Numbered from the stretch's first letter, positions 33,430-44,512 are shown. The stretch: DNA of 64,000 nt from Loripinus fragilis (GCA_964019695.1 OZ026518.1:110010508-110074507), one strand, 5' to 3'. Notes: generated by a model from the sequence alone, not told the origin. Program-made: numbers and translations.

Positions 33430-33970
33430 ATGCACTTTCACAAAGCTCAAAAATGTGTATCTTTTAGGAACATTTTTTATCATTTAGGGGGTCCCAAAGA
33501 GCAATTTCGCACCCGTAAGAAATTGTCTTAAGGGTGCTAGAAATGCCAAATTAGATGATATAAGAAGTATAGGGGATCTTTTAACAAATGTTCGTAAAAA
33601 CAGCTTTTTTGGTAGCCCTCAAATTGGACCCAAGAAGTGCCTTTAACTTAAAAATAAAACAATACACCAGCCTAATCCTTTGAAGGAAAGGTATGAACTA
33701 ACTTTTTAGCATCGGTGCCTTTCATTAACACGAGGTTCCCCTACGGTCATATCTAGCTGGAGATTTTCATTTCGCCAATTGCCTATACTGGAATAAACGA
33801 ATTTTTAAGTACAACTATAGCTATTTTGATCAAATGCTGTGTACACATTGTTATTGACGGGTACCTCTACACATTTCAATTGACATAAAAAGAAATATAA
33901 CAAAAACAAATTCATGTTTGAGAAGCCTTAGCGTACAAATGAAAAATGAGCACATATGATGAATAAAGCA

Positions 33971-33971
<1 letters not shown>

Positions 33972-34041
<70 letters not shown>
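33972..34041. repeat. Compound (CA)n(GA)n microsatellite
   Basis: About 8 CA units pass directly into about 26 GA units. Confidence 0.95.
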
Positions 34042-34045
<4 letters not shown>

Positions 34046-34152
34046 CGTATTAACATATGAAAATAACAGAATCTATGACATTTACGACAGACATTGTCAG
34101 TAATTCTACTTACATAGTCTGGTCACGTAAACTTAAGCGTGCGGCTGTCATT

Positions 34153-34380
34153 TCACGACGTTAATCTTGTAATTTGATATAAAACATCAGTTGGTCGGGG
34201 AACCGAATCGTAATACAGTGGCTTATCAAACTGCCCTGTGTTCAACACCATTTCATTGTATGCATGTTCTACACTGCCTCGGAGAAAACACGGGCGAAAA
34301 CCGACAACTTTTCTAGAATATATAACCTTTGCTATTATTGTATTTCGTAGTTTGCTTTCTCTCCATACAACTTTGGTCAA
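34153..34380 (-). CDS. Candidate last exon of an unrecognised gene
   Basis: On the minus strand an acceptor-like 'accaacttcacag' ends exactly where an open frame of 75 codons begins (34380), and the frame runs to a TGA at about 34153-34155. Product words include RGSVEHAYNEMVLNTGQFD, KPLYYDSVPRPTDVL and YQITRLTS at the C-terminus. The residue mix is protein-like and the segment is not part of the neighbouring MITE. No domain is recognised and the rest of the gene is not found. The start codon assumed by a simple ORF caller would be TTG, which suits an internal frame rather than a real start. Confidence 0.3.
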   Translation of the reverse strand: MTKVVWRESKLRNTIIAKVIYSRKVVGFRPCFLRGSVEHAYNEMVLNTGQFDKPLYYDSVPRPTDVLYQITRLTS

Positions 34381-34460
34381 CTGTGAAGTTGGTTTCAGCA
34401 GCTCTATAGAGGATTCACAGCCTTTATATTCCCTTCGGGCTGGGGCTGTACAACTTTATT

Positions 34461-34699
34461 TGGGCCACGACGCAAGAAAGCCTGTCTTCGGGGTTTCCGA
34501 CAAAGTGGGACTCAAATCAGTCTCTTCATCTATAGACAATAGCTAGAAAATTGACATTTCACCTGTAGCGAGTTTAGATATGATACTTTCCAAAGGGTGA
34601 ATAACAAAGGCGCTGATCAGACTGCGCGTTTGCGCAGTCTGATCAGCGCCTTTGTTGTTCGCAAGCCCTCGAAGACAGGTTCTCTCGCATCAAGGCCCA
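34461..34699. mobile_element. Foldback MITE with 'gcctgtcttcg' ends
   Basis: The left end 'tgggccacgacgcaagaaag' + 'cctgtcttcg' pairs with the right end 'cgaagacagg' + 'ttctctcgcatcaaggccca'. The centre (34616-34647) is a perfect palindrome GATCAGACTGCGCG / CGCAGTCTGATC type, the same core word used by MITE family A. The + strand frame 34238-34546 reads through its left half and is a known kind of repeat reading. Confidence 0.75.
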
Positions 34700-35129
34700 T
34701 TTGGCCCAGTCTCTGGAACTGCCTGAGCCAGTGAACCGACTGAAAGTACCTCAAAGGCTAAGATTGCAAAAATAAAATCAATTTTATAGCTTCATTGCCT
34801 GACATTTCCGAGAATAATTTGATTTGGCGTGACATTTAAGAAGTTCGTTATATCTTTCACTGTCACTTGTTTTAACATATGCTCAAAACAAGGCTAATAT
34901 AGTTGTCAAGAAGGTCAACAGTCTGGAAAATGAAATACCTCTGAGATCGGTACATTACATGTAGGACTATCTAATAAAAATATATATGTGTAAGACTCTT
35001 TAATAAAAATATATATTTGTAGGGCTCTTTGATAGATATATATATTTTTAGGACTCTTTGATAAAAAAAATATACGTTTGAGCCAATCTGAAGACTTTGG
35101 TACTTATCATATATTTTTATTTTAAAAGT

Positions 35130-35664
35130 AAGAAAGGAGGCAAAGATCAGGAAACGACACAATCAAGTTCAACACCTGACAGAGGATACCACATGAGAAA
35201 GTAACAAAAATACAATAAACATCACCAACAAGAGCCAAGAGGTTAGCCCTATGCCAGCAGGTGACCACAAGGCAGCAATGAACAGACGCGAAAGCATGAG
35301 AAACATAGTCAATGATCCATTAAAGAAGTACAGCTTTAAAACGGTCAGTTCAAACCTTTTTACTGGAGGGCTTAACCCGGTTTCACGGCGCCAATTTCTA
35401 CATTAGTTCAGATGTGGATCAAGACACATAGATGTTTGGTTTGCATGAAAGACCCCTAGCATACCAATGCTTCATCTCGAAAAACATATAAATCAAGATA
35501 TAAACAGGAGATAAAGCAAAGATAAGGACTCAACAGTACATAAAACTGAATACCGGAGCAAAAGAAATTCAACAGGTAAACCCTGGTGGGTCCGACAACA
35601 GCCAAAACATCAGGCCCCTACCATCTCATCAATAGATAAGTCTTTAGGTCGGAACCGTCACATA
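35130..35664 (-). mobile_element. Penelope-like element 3' end plus module G, minus strand
   Basis: Read on the minus strand: 'acggttccgacctaaagact' (C-terminal codons for TVPT and stop, compared with MVPT at 40622), then the 3' UTR words 'gatgagatggtaggggcctg' and 'atgttttggctgt', 'tatatcttgatttatatg', 'ggcgccgtgaaaccgg', and then module G to 'cctttcttact'. This shows that module G belongs to the 3' terminal part of the Penelope-like element. Confidence 0.65.
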
Positions 35665-36099
35665 TTAATTGTTTCGTTTCCTGATATTTGCCGTCTTTCT
35701 TACTTTGCTTTCTTTTTGAAGACAGACATTAAAGCTGCTATCCTAGTGTTGCGTTTTTAAAGCCCGTCAGTAAGGTTAGGGTTTTGTTTTTTCTATGCCC
35801 ATGCAAATTTTCAGTATGAAGTAAATTACATGTATAATCCGCGTTCCATTTGAAGTGCTACACTACAATAATACAAAATGCATTACATATATTAAATAAT
35901 CGGGTGTATTCCTTTTTAGCAATGTTAAAACTCAGTACATGTATAACTTGACTTTTCGCTTTCTGTAAAGGCGGCGCCTCATGAATGCGTAATTAGGACT
36001 AGTCAACCTTAGGCATAGGTAAACGCTGAAAAGGAGGCGTGTTTTTATTCAAAACTAACTGTATCATCTTGTGCCACAACCTCAGTCATTATTTAGTCC

Positions 36100-36253
36100 T
36101 TAAAACGCCAGCAAAATAATTGCATCTGAAAATGTCTATTTAACATAAGCGGGGAGGCAAACCTGATCTGGGTCCACACTGTTTATCTATGAGGCTTCAA
36201 ATAGTATAGTGGACGACAAAAATCATACATTTTGTTAGTATGCGCTTTAAGGG
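36100..36253. mobile_element. Small MITE related to 62679-62919
   Basis: Left 'ccttaaaacgccagcaaaat', right 'atgcgctttaagggttaa'. Inside are 'ttgcatctgaaaatgtct' and 'gatctgggtccacactgttt', shared with the 62.7-kb element. Confidence 0.6.
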
Positions 36254-36478
36254 TTAATAAACGTGAGTTCAGTGTGTATACGGTTAGGATTTTCATGAAA
36301 TGCGCGGCTCAAAAAGTTTATTTACTCTTTACCAAATTATAAATAAAACCTGATTTCCCTTCCTCAGCAGATGAAATAGTCGAACCACACCCAGATATGA
36401 ATATTAAAGTCGCCGCCTTTACAGTAAGCGAAAAGTCAAGTAATACAGCATGGTAATGGCACGTTGATGACATTTGGT

Positions 36479-36760
36479 GCGCCGTTAAACTGGTTTAAGC
36501 CCTCCAGTAAAATATTTTACTGACCGTTTCAAGGCGGTACTTCTTTTGAGGATCTTTTATGTTTTTGTTCTGTCTTATGTTTGCTATGTCTTTGTGCGCG
36601 TCTGTTTATATGTGCTTTGTGGTCACCTGCTGGGAAAGGGCTGACCTCTTGGCTCTCGTTTGTGGTGTCTAACTGTGAGTTCGTCACTTTCCCATCGGTA
36701 CCCTGGGTCGGGTGTGGTACTTGATTGTATCGACTCCTGATCTTTGCACCCTTACTTAAT
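36479..36760 (+). repeat. Module G, most complete copy
   Basis: Landmarks in order: 'gcgccgttaaactggtttaa', 'gccctccagtaaaatatttt', 'ggcggtacttcttttgagga', 'gtgcgcgtctgtttatatg', 'gctgggaaagggctgacctc', 'gtcactttcccatcggtac', 'gggtcgggtgtggtacttga', 'cgactcctgatctttgcacc'. It serves as the reference for the split copy at 54.8/57.5 kb. Confidence 0.8.
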
Positions 36761-36779
36761 TTGAAGTAAATCATCGCGC

Positions 36780-37925
36780 TTTAAGCTGATTCAGATGCAT
36801 GCGGTGGAAGCGTGTCTATTAAACAGGGAAATGGAACCCAAAAGTGAGCAGTATCGATTCGGCTATAACTGCACATACATGTGACAATGCAAACCCTTCC
36901 AAGTTTACACTTAGATGGACGGAGATGTAGTTTCAAATAAGTAAATGATGGATTGATTCTGCACAATTGTTTACTTGTGACTCTACCCCTTGCTACCCCC
37001 ACATATACATGCAGACACAAATATAATAAAACAAGTAGTCCATGGGCCCGGAGGGTTCACCCAGCACCCCCTAGGCGCTATCGGGGAGTGGTATGATATT
37101 GTTCATTGGAAAATATAATTAAACACGTAAAGTGCGGTAGAATGCAGCCTGGATTGTAATGTGACTGTCGGGTTTTGTCTCTTTAAATTCTGTATAGGCT
37201 ACTATGAAACAGGAGGGGAAAACTTTCACAGTTAAGAACAAATCAAAAAAGAAGCTCCTACGTTTAGAATTGTAAATAATAAGGTACCTGGTTACCACAG
37301 AGATATTCTGCCCAACATATTAAGAGGTCGAACACAATACCTATCAACAATTCTTGGAAAACTTCTAGGAAACACTTCAAGACGAACGCAACACAAATTA
37401 GCATTATATCTTTGTACTCATTAAGAAAGATTGACCAATATCAAACAATAAACACTAGATATCAACTCGATTACAATTAAATTTCCCCTCAGGTGTTCGT
37501 AAATAGAACTCTTTAGATAATTCAGCCAAGTTCCATCCGTCAAAAAATAATTCAACATGACAATCTATCCCACATCGTATTTTACTGGAAGCCCGATCGA
37601 ACAATGCAGAACAAATAATACACTTAATTCAGCCAAAATATAATTCAGATTGCGGAAAATTGAAGTCACATAGCATTTTCTTCTCTATTGTGCTAGATTC
37701 ACTGCTCAGCGACAAATAATTATTAAAAAGGTACAAAAATACTGTGTCCTAACCATGAATGATCTCTTTTGGTGAACAAGTTTAAATAGCTCTGGTTATT
37801 GCAACATCATTACAGCTGTTCAGAAAAGTATTATCCATTCAAAAAGATTTGAGAATTAGCAACCATATAGATGTTTTATTGTAATGCGTTTAGGGTGATA
37901 CCGTGGAAATGCACTCTTCCTGTTT

Positions 37926-37986
<61 letters not shown>

Positions 37987-39480
37987 CTTGTCTTTTTACC
38001 TGGCGTTATCACGAAATATTTAGAAACGCCACTCAGAAATCAATTGTAAATCGCATATTGCATTGCTGAGAAATAAATATTTGATTTATTTCTTTATCCC
38101 TTCCAAATGTAATGTATTGTGCATTTGAGTTGTTTGTATCTCGATGTACTTATATTTGAATTCAAAACTGTTTAAATCAAACACGCTACCAGTTGAGAAA
38201 TAATCAAAATTCCGAAGTTTCATATTCAAGGATTTTGTTCATACGAAATTGTAGTAATCTAAATGCATATTTATATGGAGTAAATATCGTCAAAAGTGCT
38301 CTCTGTAGCTACGGAGCAGTACCAATTCAGCCAAACACTATTTCGTTGATAGTACTTTATTCAATGTCCCTAGAAACTGTTTACTAGAATCGCTTCTGGC
38401 AGTTCCTTTAACGCTTGAAACACACCTATACGGCCATGATGTTTTGACTTATGAAACAAACAAGGAGCCCTATAAAACAGGAGTACAGCTTATAAAGGAG
38501 ATCGGTATATTAAACTAAGAAATGTCAAAAAATTTAGGTATCGTTACCACACTTTAAATTATATGTTATAACTTCAAAATTTAAAACAGTATACCATTTC
38601 AGTCAATATGATGTACTATTATGCTGTTTGTACATAATTTGGGGAGAGATTTTTCTAATGTCGTTATAACTTTTACTCAACCCTTTTGCTTAATCTAACA
38701 AACATGCATTGTCTACACGCATACATGTAGTTATTGTTTCTGGTCTTTGCAAACTATTAAAAAAGTATCAAATCGCTCAGTCACAACGTTGGTTTAAGAT
38801 TTGAAACACGGAAACAATGTGTCTACATTATTTGACATCATATTGTAAAATTAGTATGGCAATATTTTTGCATTATTTATAAGTTAACAGGATGCTGGCT
38901 TTTTTAGACCACAAAACCTTTTACCTCAGGCTCTGACTATAAACTAAGCTCAGAATATCTCCATCTACTATGAGTTTATTAGTTTAAATCGCAACACATT
39001 CTTTATCTTTGTATCGTTCAAAGAATAATGTAAATTATCAATCAGTAAGCAAGAAACCAGCCTTTGCAGTTAGTACCAAATTTTATGAGCTGACCCATAT
39101 CAGTGTCAGTGCTACTGGTAATAAGATAATAATCATTGAAGTTGAGTTCAATGTATACTTCTGTATATAATCAAATAAAACCAGGATTTATCCTGACTCA
39201 TATTATTGATTCCTAAATTTTCATAGCCCAGTCTTGGACACCTCAAAGAATATCTCTGCATTTGCGGGAACTAAATACACAAAATAAAATAATTAACTGT
39301 ATTTAAATCAGGAGCCATTTATGCAAAGCATATATAACTTAATTTTGTGTGGTACTTATCAGATGAAATGCCCAATAATCTAAATGTGAAAAGCCTTTTT
39401 TTCTTTGTGCAAAAGCTAAGTGCAAAAGCTTCTCACTGTTTTATTGTTTTCATAAAAAAATAGAAAGCATTTTTGGAGAT
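36780..39480. other. Intergenic DNA, no gene recognised
   Basis: AT-rich. Tiny frames at 36794 and 37204 (+) read like peptides but are under 30 codons and have no support. 37929-37984 is an (AC)n microsatellite of about 28 units. I see no other repeat. Confidence 0.4.
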
Positions 39481-39489
39481 TCAATATAA

Positions 39490-39795
39490 AAAAAAGTTAG
39501 TGAGTATGATCAGGAAATACCACAATCACAAACTGCAGACAACCCCGTGGCACCGCGAGGAAGAGCCGCTCAACCATCACGAGACACCAGGAAGACAAAT
39601 CAAGCAAAGCAACCAGCTCTCTCTTCCCCATCAAGATGACATCAATGCTAGAATGGACACCAAGTTACGCACCACAAAACAATAAACATTACAGACTCCC
39701 ACAATGGGAGTAACTATAAACAAAAAGTCAACAGCAACAGAACCAACGCCTTAGAACGGACAGCAGCCTAAGCCACCGGGGGGGGGGGGGGGGGC
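39490..39795 (-). repeat. Module H, minus strand, with poly-G tract
   Basis: 'gtatgatcaggaaataccac', 'gtggcaccgcgaggaagagc', 'accagctctctcttccccat', 'actcccacaatgggagtaac', and 'gacagcagcctaagccaccg', ending in a run of about 18 G (39778-39795). Other copies have 'ccggtgg' or 'cccgttgg' at this point, so the G-run is an expansion in this copy. Confidence 0.8.
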
Positions 39796-40621
39796 TTAAA
39801 TGCATTTTACAAATTCAATTCTTGTAAATGACAATTCATCGCTTGTGATAGATATTTAGCGATGTTTATACACACTTACTTTTAGATGTGTTAATCGGAG
39901 GTGGACCCTTGATGTATGCTTTGGAACCCTTACTGGCTGGACACCATAGTCACAGGGATTCCTAAAATTCATTATTGAGGACAAACTCTAAATAGTCAAG
40001 TACTTTCTTGAGACAAGGAGAAGGATGTCCATAAAGCTGGAGATTTAGAAAATAAGTTTGGAATACAGAAGCGTATTTTAGAAGTTGATACCTGTGAGCT
40101 TGGTAGGATCTGCAGTCAAGGAATAAGTGACATGTTTGTTTTCAATAGTGCATGAACCCTGCTACAAAGTTGTGGAAAATAATGTCTAGAGAGTATAAAG
40201 CATAAGGTATACGTTACAAAATAGAGACTTAGGAAACTGTTTTATTGAGTCCATAAAAAATATATGGATAACGTAACATTTTCATGCCCCCTAGCTTCAG
40301 CTCTCTTTTTCCACCAGAACACAATATTCCTGAAGGATAAGCATATGACAAATATCAACATAATATCGATTCGCAGAAAACTAGATCTGAGATATATGAA
40401 TATTCAATGACCATTTCTCTAGTCTTCATGAATTATTGTTAAAAGTACACTTTAGATTGTTGTACATATGTTTCTGATACAAAGTAAGACAACACAAAGA
40501 TAAGGACTCAACAGTAAATAAAACTGAACACAGAAGCAAAAGAAATCCAACAGGTAAATCCCGGTGGGCCGGACAAACAGCCAAAGCATCAGGCCCCTTC
40601 CATCTCATCATAGATAAGTCT

Positions 40622-41817
40622 TTAAGTCGGAACCATCATAGAGTCTGAAGTCCGACCCACCGGCGTGCAATTAAAGAGGAAAGCAAAGTTGCCAACCATG
40701 ATTGGGTTGACCACCAAGCATGCACATTAATGTAATAGCCAATCTTTTTATCATAGGAAATTATTTCAATGATCTGCGCTGAAAAATTATTAGAGCCTAC
40801 AACCTTCTAAAATTTATACACCAAGTCACTGTAGAACTCAGGTTCCGAAAGTTCTTGGCACAAGAGAGATTTAAGTCCAACATGGAATTTAAATATCAAA
40901 TCATAGTATCGTCTATAAAATTAAGAACAAGTTTTGCGAATTTTATGATACTGATAGCATTGTGTAAGAAGTTTCTGAGTTAAAAAGTTCAAACGACGAA
41001 TTTGCTAAATTAAAAAATTAATGTACAAAATCGCTTGCTCAAAAGTCGCAGCTGACAAGCAAAGTTGCCAACCATGATTGGGTTGACCACCAAGCATGCA
41101 CATTAATGTTATAGCCAATCTTTTAATCATGGAAAATTATTTTAATGATCTGCGCTGAAAAAGTATAAGAGCCCACAATCTTCTTCAATTTATACACCAA
41201 GTCACCGTAGAACTCAGGTTCCGAAAGTCCTTGGCGCAAGAGAGATTTAAGTCAAACTTGGAATTTAGTAATCAAATCATAGTATCCTCTATAAAATTTT
41301 GAACAGGTTTTGCGAAGTTTATGATACTGATAGCATTGTTTAAGAAGTTTCTGAGTTAAAAATTTATTGCGAGTGTTGAAGTCAGCAACATAGCTAAATG
41401 CTCTAGCAAAACTAATGAGTTGAGAGATATAGACTCCATAGGATGTAGAGCGAACACTTCACCATCTAAAATGGGAAACTGACAATTTCAAAATCAAAGC
41501 CGTCACGTTTATCATAAATTTTGGTAGAAACAATATCATTAGAAATTGACAAATGCCAGTCCAAAAAATGCGGCTTTGGTATCAGAGGTACTGGCTTTAT
41601 TAAGTTGGAGCGCTGATGGGTATATTTGATTTACCATATGGTCGAAATAACCATTATTAATCTTTAAAATATCGTCCAAATATCTGGATATAGCGCTAAA
41701 CGCATCAATAACATCAGCCTGCTAATCATTAGAAAGACACATCATAAAGTCCCTCTCACAACAAAACAAGAATAAATCTGCAACCAGGGGAGCACAATTA
41801 GTGCCCATAGCAATCAA
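40622..41817 (-). pseudogene. Penelope-like reverse transcriptase remnant with tandem 3' duplication
   Basis: On the minus strand from 41808 the frame reads MGTNCAPLVADLFLF, a TAG after MMCLSND, then AISRYLDDILKINNGYFDH (RT motif C in the form YLDD) and YPSALQLNKASTSD. Further on come words like YGVYISQL and LTQKLLKQCYQYHKL in shifted frames, and the end TPVGRTSDSMMVPT with stop at 40622-40624. The segment 41056-41365 recurs at 40683-40990, so the 3' part is present twice, head to tail, with 65 bp between. Frameshifts and stops make it a pseudogene. The MGTNCAPL/RYLDD type RT is widespread in cnidarian and molluscan genomes; placing it among Penelope-like elements is from memory. Confidence 0.7.
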
Positions 41818-41910
41818 TGAACAGAAGGGAAAGCATGAAAAACACAAGACATAAATAACACAAATGATTCACAAAGGAACGGTCAGCAAAGATATTTTAC
41901 TGGAGGGCAT
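41818..41910 (-). repeat. Module G fragment abutting the RT remnant
   Basis: On the minus strand 'gccctccagtaaaatatctt', 'gaccgttcctttgtg', 'catgctttcccttctgttca', directly followed by the RT sequence. Module G therefore sits upstream of the RT here and downstream of it at 35.1 kb, an arrangement like the pseudo-LTRs of Penelope-like elements. Confidence 0.6.
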
Positions 41911-42005
41911 ATGCATGTATCCATACACATACAGTTGATTATAAGCATATCCTGGTACCACAATGAACGCATTGACATCGTATGTACCACATACTACTTA
42001 TACGT

Positions 42006-42122
<117 letters not shown>

Positions 42123-42175
42123 CAGACATATTCATTTAGTTTGTAAAATTATACAAACACATTCTATTTATAGTA

Positions 42176-42862
42176 TTAAAATGAATCAAATACATTGTAG
42201 CGTTTCTTAAAATAAGAAAGTAAATGCTTTATAAATGTAAATTGGTAGTTTATTACTTGTTTTTCTATAGCACTTTTAATTAGCTGCTGTAGCTTGAAAT
42301 CTTTTTGATGTTCATAACAATCACTATCTGAATACTGTATTTTGTAATTCTCTATAAATAAAGGACATTCAAACATAAAGTGAAATTTCTTTTCAATCAC
42401 AACACATATTTTACAGTTTCTATTTTCTACAGAAGTTCTAGTTGGTTTATGCCATCTGCCAGCTTCAATTTCTAATCTATGCGAAGAGCACCACAATCTA
42501 GCTATTGTCTGTCTATACTTTTTAACCTAATAATATTTAAATACCCCCAGGTAGGAAAAGGATTAAGAATTTCAGAACTCTAAATTGTTATATATTATAA
42601 TTTTAAATTCCGGAGTAGTTGATCACCTTTTCTAAACACCATTATTTTGGATTTTTCTGCATTTACCATGAGTGTCCATAAAGTGCAACAATCTTTCAAA
42701 ATATCTAATCCTTTCTGCAGACCATAAGATGTTTCTGAGAAAATTGCTATATCATCAGCATATAATAAACATGATAAAAGAAACAATTTAGACATATAAA
42801 TATCCACTCCTTCCGATCCTCTTAAATAAAAGAAATCTTCAATCTTATTGATATACCTGGTG
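42176..42862 (-). pseudogene. LINE fragment: RT motif C and C-terminal zinc motif
   Basis: On the minus strand from about 42862 the frame reads TRYINKIEDFFYLRGSEGVD, then LLYADDIAIFSETSYGLQ (catalytic YADD) and MVNAEKSKIMVFRK, with a stop near 42595. After about 100 bp a second frame (42176-42496) reads HRLEIEAGRW and then NCKICVVIEKKFHFMFECP, a Cys-Cys-His-Cys pattern typical of LINE C-termini. Most of the region between RT and the zinc motif is deleted. It differs from the LINE at 48-52 kb (VADD there), so it is a different family. Confidence 0.75.
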
Positions 42863-42869
42863 AAGAGAA

Positions 42870-43400
42870 AAGCATAAATGAATAAAGATTACCTTCATTA
42901 TCTTTGTACATTCATGTGCTAGATCAGAAATGTATCGGGTGCAATTCAATCTGGTCTCAAAGCATGATAATACTGCTTTTATACGGGTTTATACAACAAT
43001 AATATCGCATACAGACTCATTAGTAACCGTGCGTAGGAAGTATCTCTATATTGTGTGCATGCTCATTCACAGGCACAGAAGCTGGGATTTGCATGCCGAC
43101 ATTTTATTTTGTGCACGTCTCTCCAAAACGGACAATTTTGAGATTAACGCGTGAGCGAATAGGCCGTTTTACATAGTTTACTTGAAACATGTCATCCATT
43201 GCTATAGTCAGTGCATTTGAAGATGTAATGCAACTTTTTGACTGACATAACTTGTTTGAGTTTTGCAACATATGTTCAAAGAGGGCATCTATGGTAAGGT
43301 TACTAACTGCATCATCTTGGATGTTCGAACCGTTTGGTGCAGTTGGGCTGAGGCTCCTCTATCGGTTTTATCAGGAACACATTTACTGAAATAAATAATC
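42870..43400. other. Intergenic DNA, no gene recognised
   Basis: A 74-codon + frame (42930-43154) has no recognised features. Nothing else seen. Confidence 0.4.
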
Positions 43401-43431
43401 AAATAATCTCCGAAACTCACTATGAAAGAGA

Positions 43432-43756
43432 GATACCGGGCCCCCTAGCGCAGTCGGTAACGTGTCTGGCTACAGATGCGTGTCTGACTGCAGATCCAGG
43501 GGTCGCGAGTTCGATACCGGTCTGGTCCCATACTTTCGTGGAGATTGATCATGAAATAATTTCGACGGTCGTTCTCCTCCCTTCAGCTGATTTATTCAAG
43601 AAGGGTTGTTGTCAGTTACAAGCGAAAGTATGTGCACGAATTAAACGGCTTGTTCAAGCCTGCCCAGGAAAAAGTGTGGTTAGGTGAACTGACCGTCCCG
43701 CAATGACCATAGCTGTTGACTTGGGACGTAAAGCAACAAAACAAACAAACAAACAA
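43432..43756 (+). mobile_element. tRNA-derived SINE with 13-bp target-site duplications
   Basis: Pol III box A TAGCGCAGTCGG (43446-43457) and box B GAGTTCGATACC (43507-43518) mark a tRNA-like head starting 'gggccccctagcg'. The body contains 'tggttaggtgaactgaccgt' and 'gacttgggacgtaaagcaac'; the tail is (ACAA)n. The flanks ACTATGAAAGAGA at 43419-43431 and 43757-43769 are identical, so insertion was by target-primed reverse transcription and is recent. Boxes A and B lie farther apart than in a tRNA because an 18-nt segment (cgtgtctggctacagatg / cgtgtctgactgcagatc) is duplicated in the head. No tRNA gene function is expected. Confidence 0.9.
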
Positions 43757-43894
43757 ACTATGAAAGAGATCAAAAACGCGTTCTTAAATTCTTAAACTTT
43801 TTAATGAAGCAAGTTTTGCTATCATACAAGCAAATAACAAACTTTGGTGTTGATCAGACTGCGTGGATGTGCATTGTTGTATTGAATACGTGAA

Positions 43895-44420
43895 CCGATG
43901 CTTATCTATAGCTGGACCCACCGTGGCTCAACTTGAGGTTTTCTTTAGCTCTGACTATCTGTGAGTCATGAGCCCTTTTCTTTGTTTCATCATGGAGTGT
44001 TAATATGATTAGAGTGTTTTTTATGATGATACATTGCATTAGTTAGATTGCCTCCATGCGAGCTGAACATTTCTTGTACTTCAACAACAGCAGAATCTAA
44101 GGCGAAGATTTGGTACCAGTAAAATGCATTTAAGCCCCCGGTGGCTTAGGCTGCTGTCCGTTCTAAGGCGGTGGTTCTGTTGTTGTTGACTTTTTGTTTG
44201 TTGTTACTCCCATTGTGGGAGTGTGTAATTGTTCTATGCTTTGTTGTACGTTACCTTATGTCCATTCTAGTATTGCAATCATCTTGATGGGGAAGATAGA
44301 GCTGATTGCTTTGCTTAATTTGTCTTCCTGGTGTCTCGTGATGGTTGAGCAGCTCTTCCTCGCGGTGCCACGGGGTTGTCTGCAGTTTGTGATTGTGTTA
44401 TTTCCTGATCATACTTTCTT
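43895..44420 (+). repeat. Module H, copy 2, nearly complete
   Basis: Same order of landmarks as 13835-14365, including 'agctggacccaccgtggctc', 'gcccccggtggcttaggctg', 'actcccattgtgggag' and 'gtatttcctgatcatact'-like end. A 146-codon + frame starting at 44194 is a reading of this repeat plus the (CT)n tract. Confidence 0.85.
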
Positions 44421-44460
44421 ACTATTTCTCATGTTGATATGGTATATATCTGTACTAAAT

Positions 44461-44512
<52 letters not shown>
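44461..44512. repeat. (CT)n microsatellite
   Basis: About 26 CT units. Confidence 0.97.

Larger units (their letters stand above)
31830..33560. repeat. Diverged duplicated repeat with 'tcattaatattcatgaatatg' motifs
   Basis: Words like 'ttcattaatattcatgatta' plus 'tgcaaa' recur near 32084, 32318, 32492, 33078 and 33240. The block 32632-32802 ('ggtacattcccacc', X-box, 'ggtcctagggaacaattt', 'aaattgtcctt') repeats as 33383-33555 ('ggtacacccccatt', X-box, 'ggtcccaaagagcaattt', 'aaattgtctta'). A module H copy (32835-33055) is inserted between the duplicates. Confidence 0.65.

Noticed and set aside
34238..34546. 102-codon + strand frame ending SVSSSIDNS as a gene
   Set aside because: Its second half is the left arm of a foldback MITE (34461-34699), and its first half overlaps the more plausible minus-strand exon candidate.
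34700..34770. Frame QSLELPEPVNRLKVPQRL followed by a stop and AATAAA as a terminal exon
   Set aside because: Only about 23 codons outside the MITE, no acceptor, and upstream frame is repeat. Too little evidence.
43432..43530. A tRNA gene
   Set aside because: Box A and box B are present, but spacing is wrong, the acceptor stem does not close, and the sequence continues into a SINE body with an ACAA tail and target duplications.
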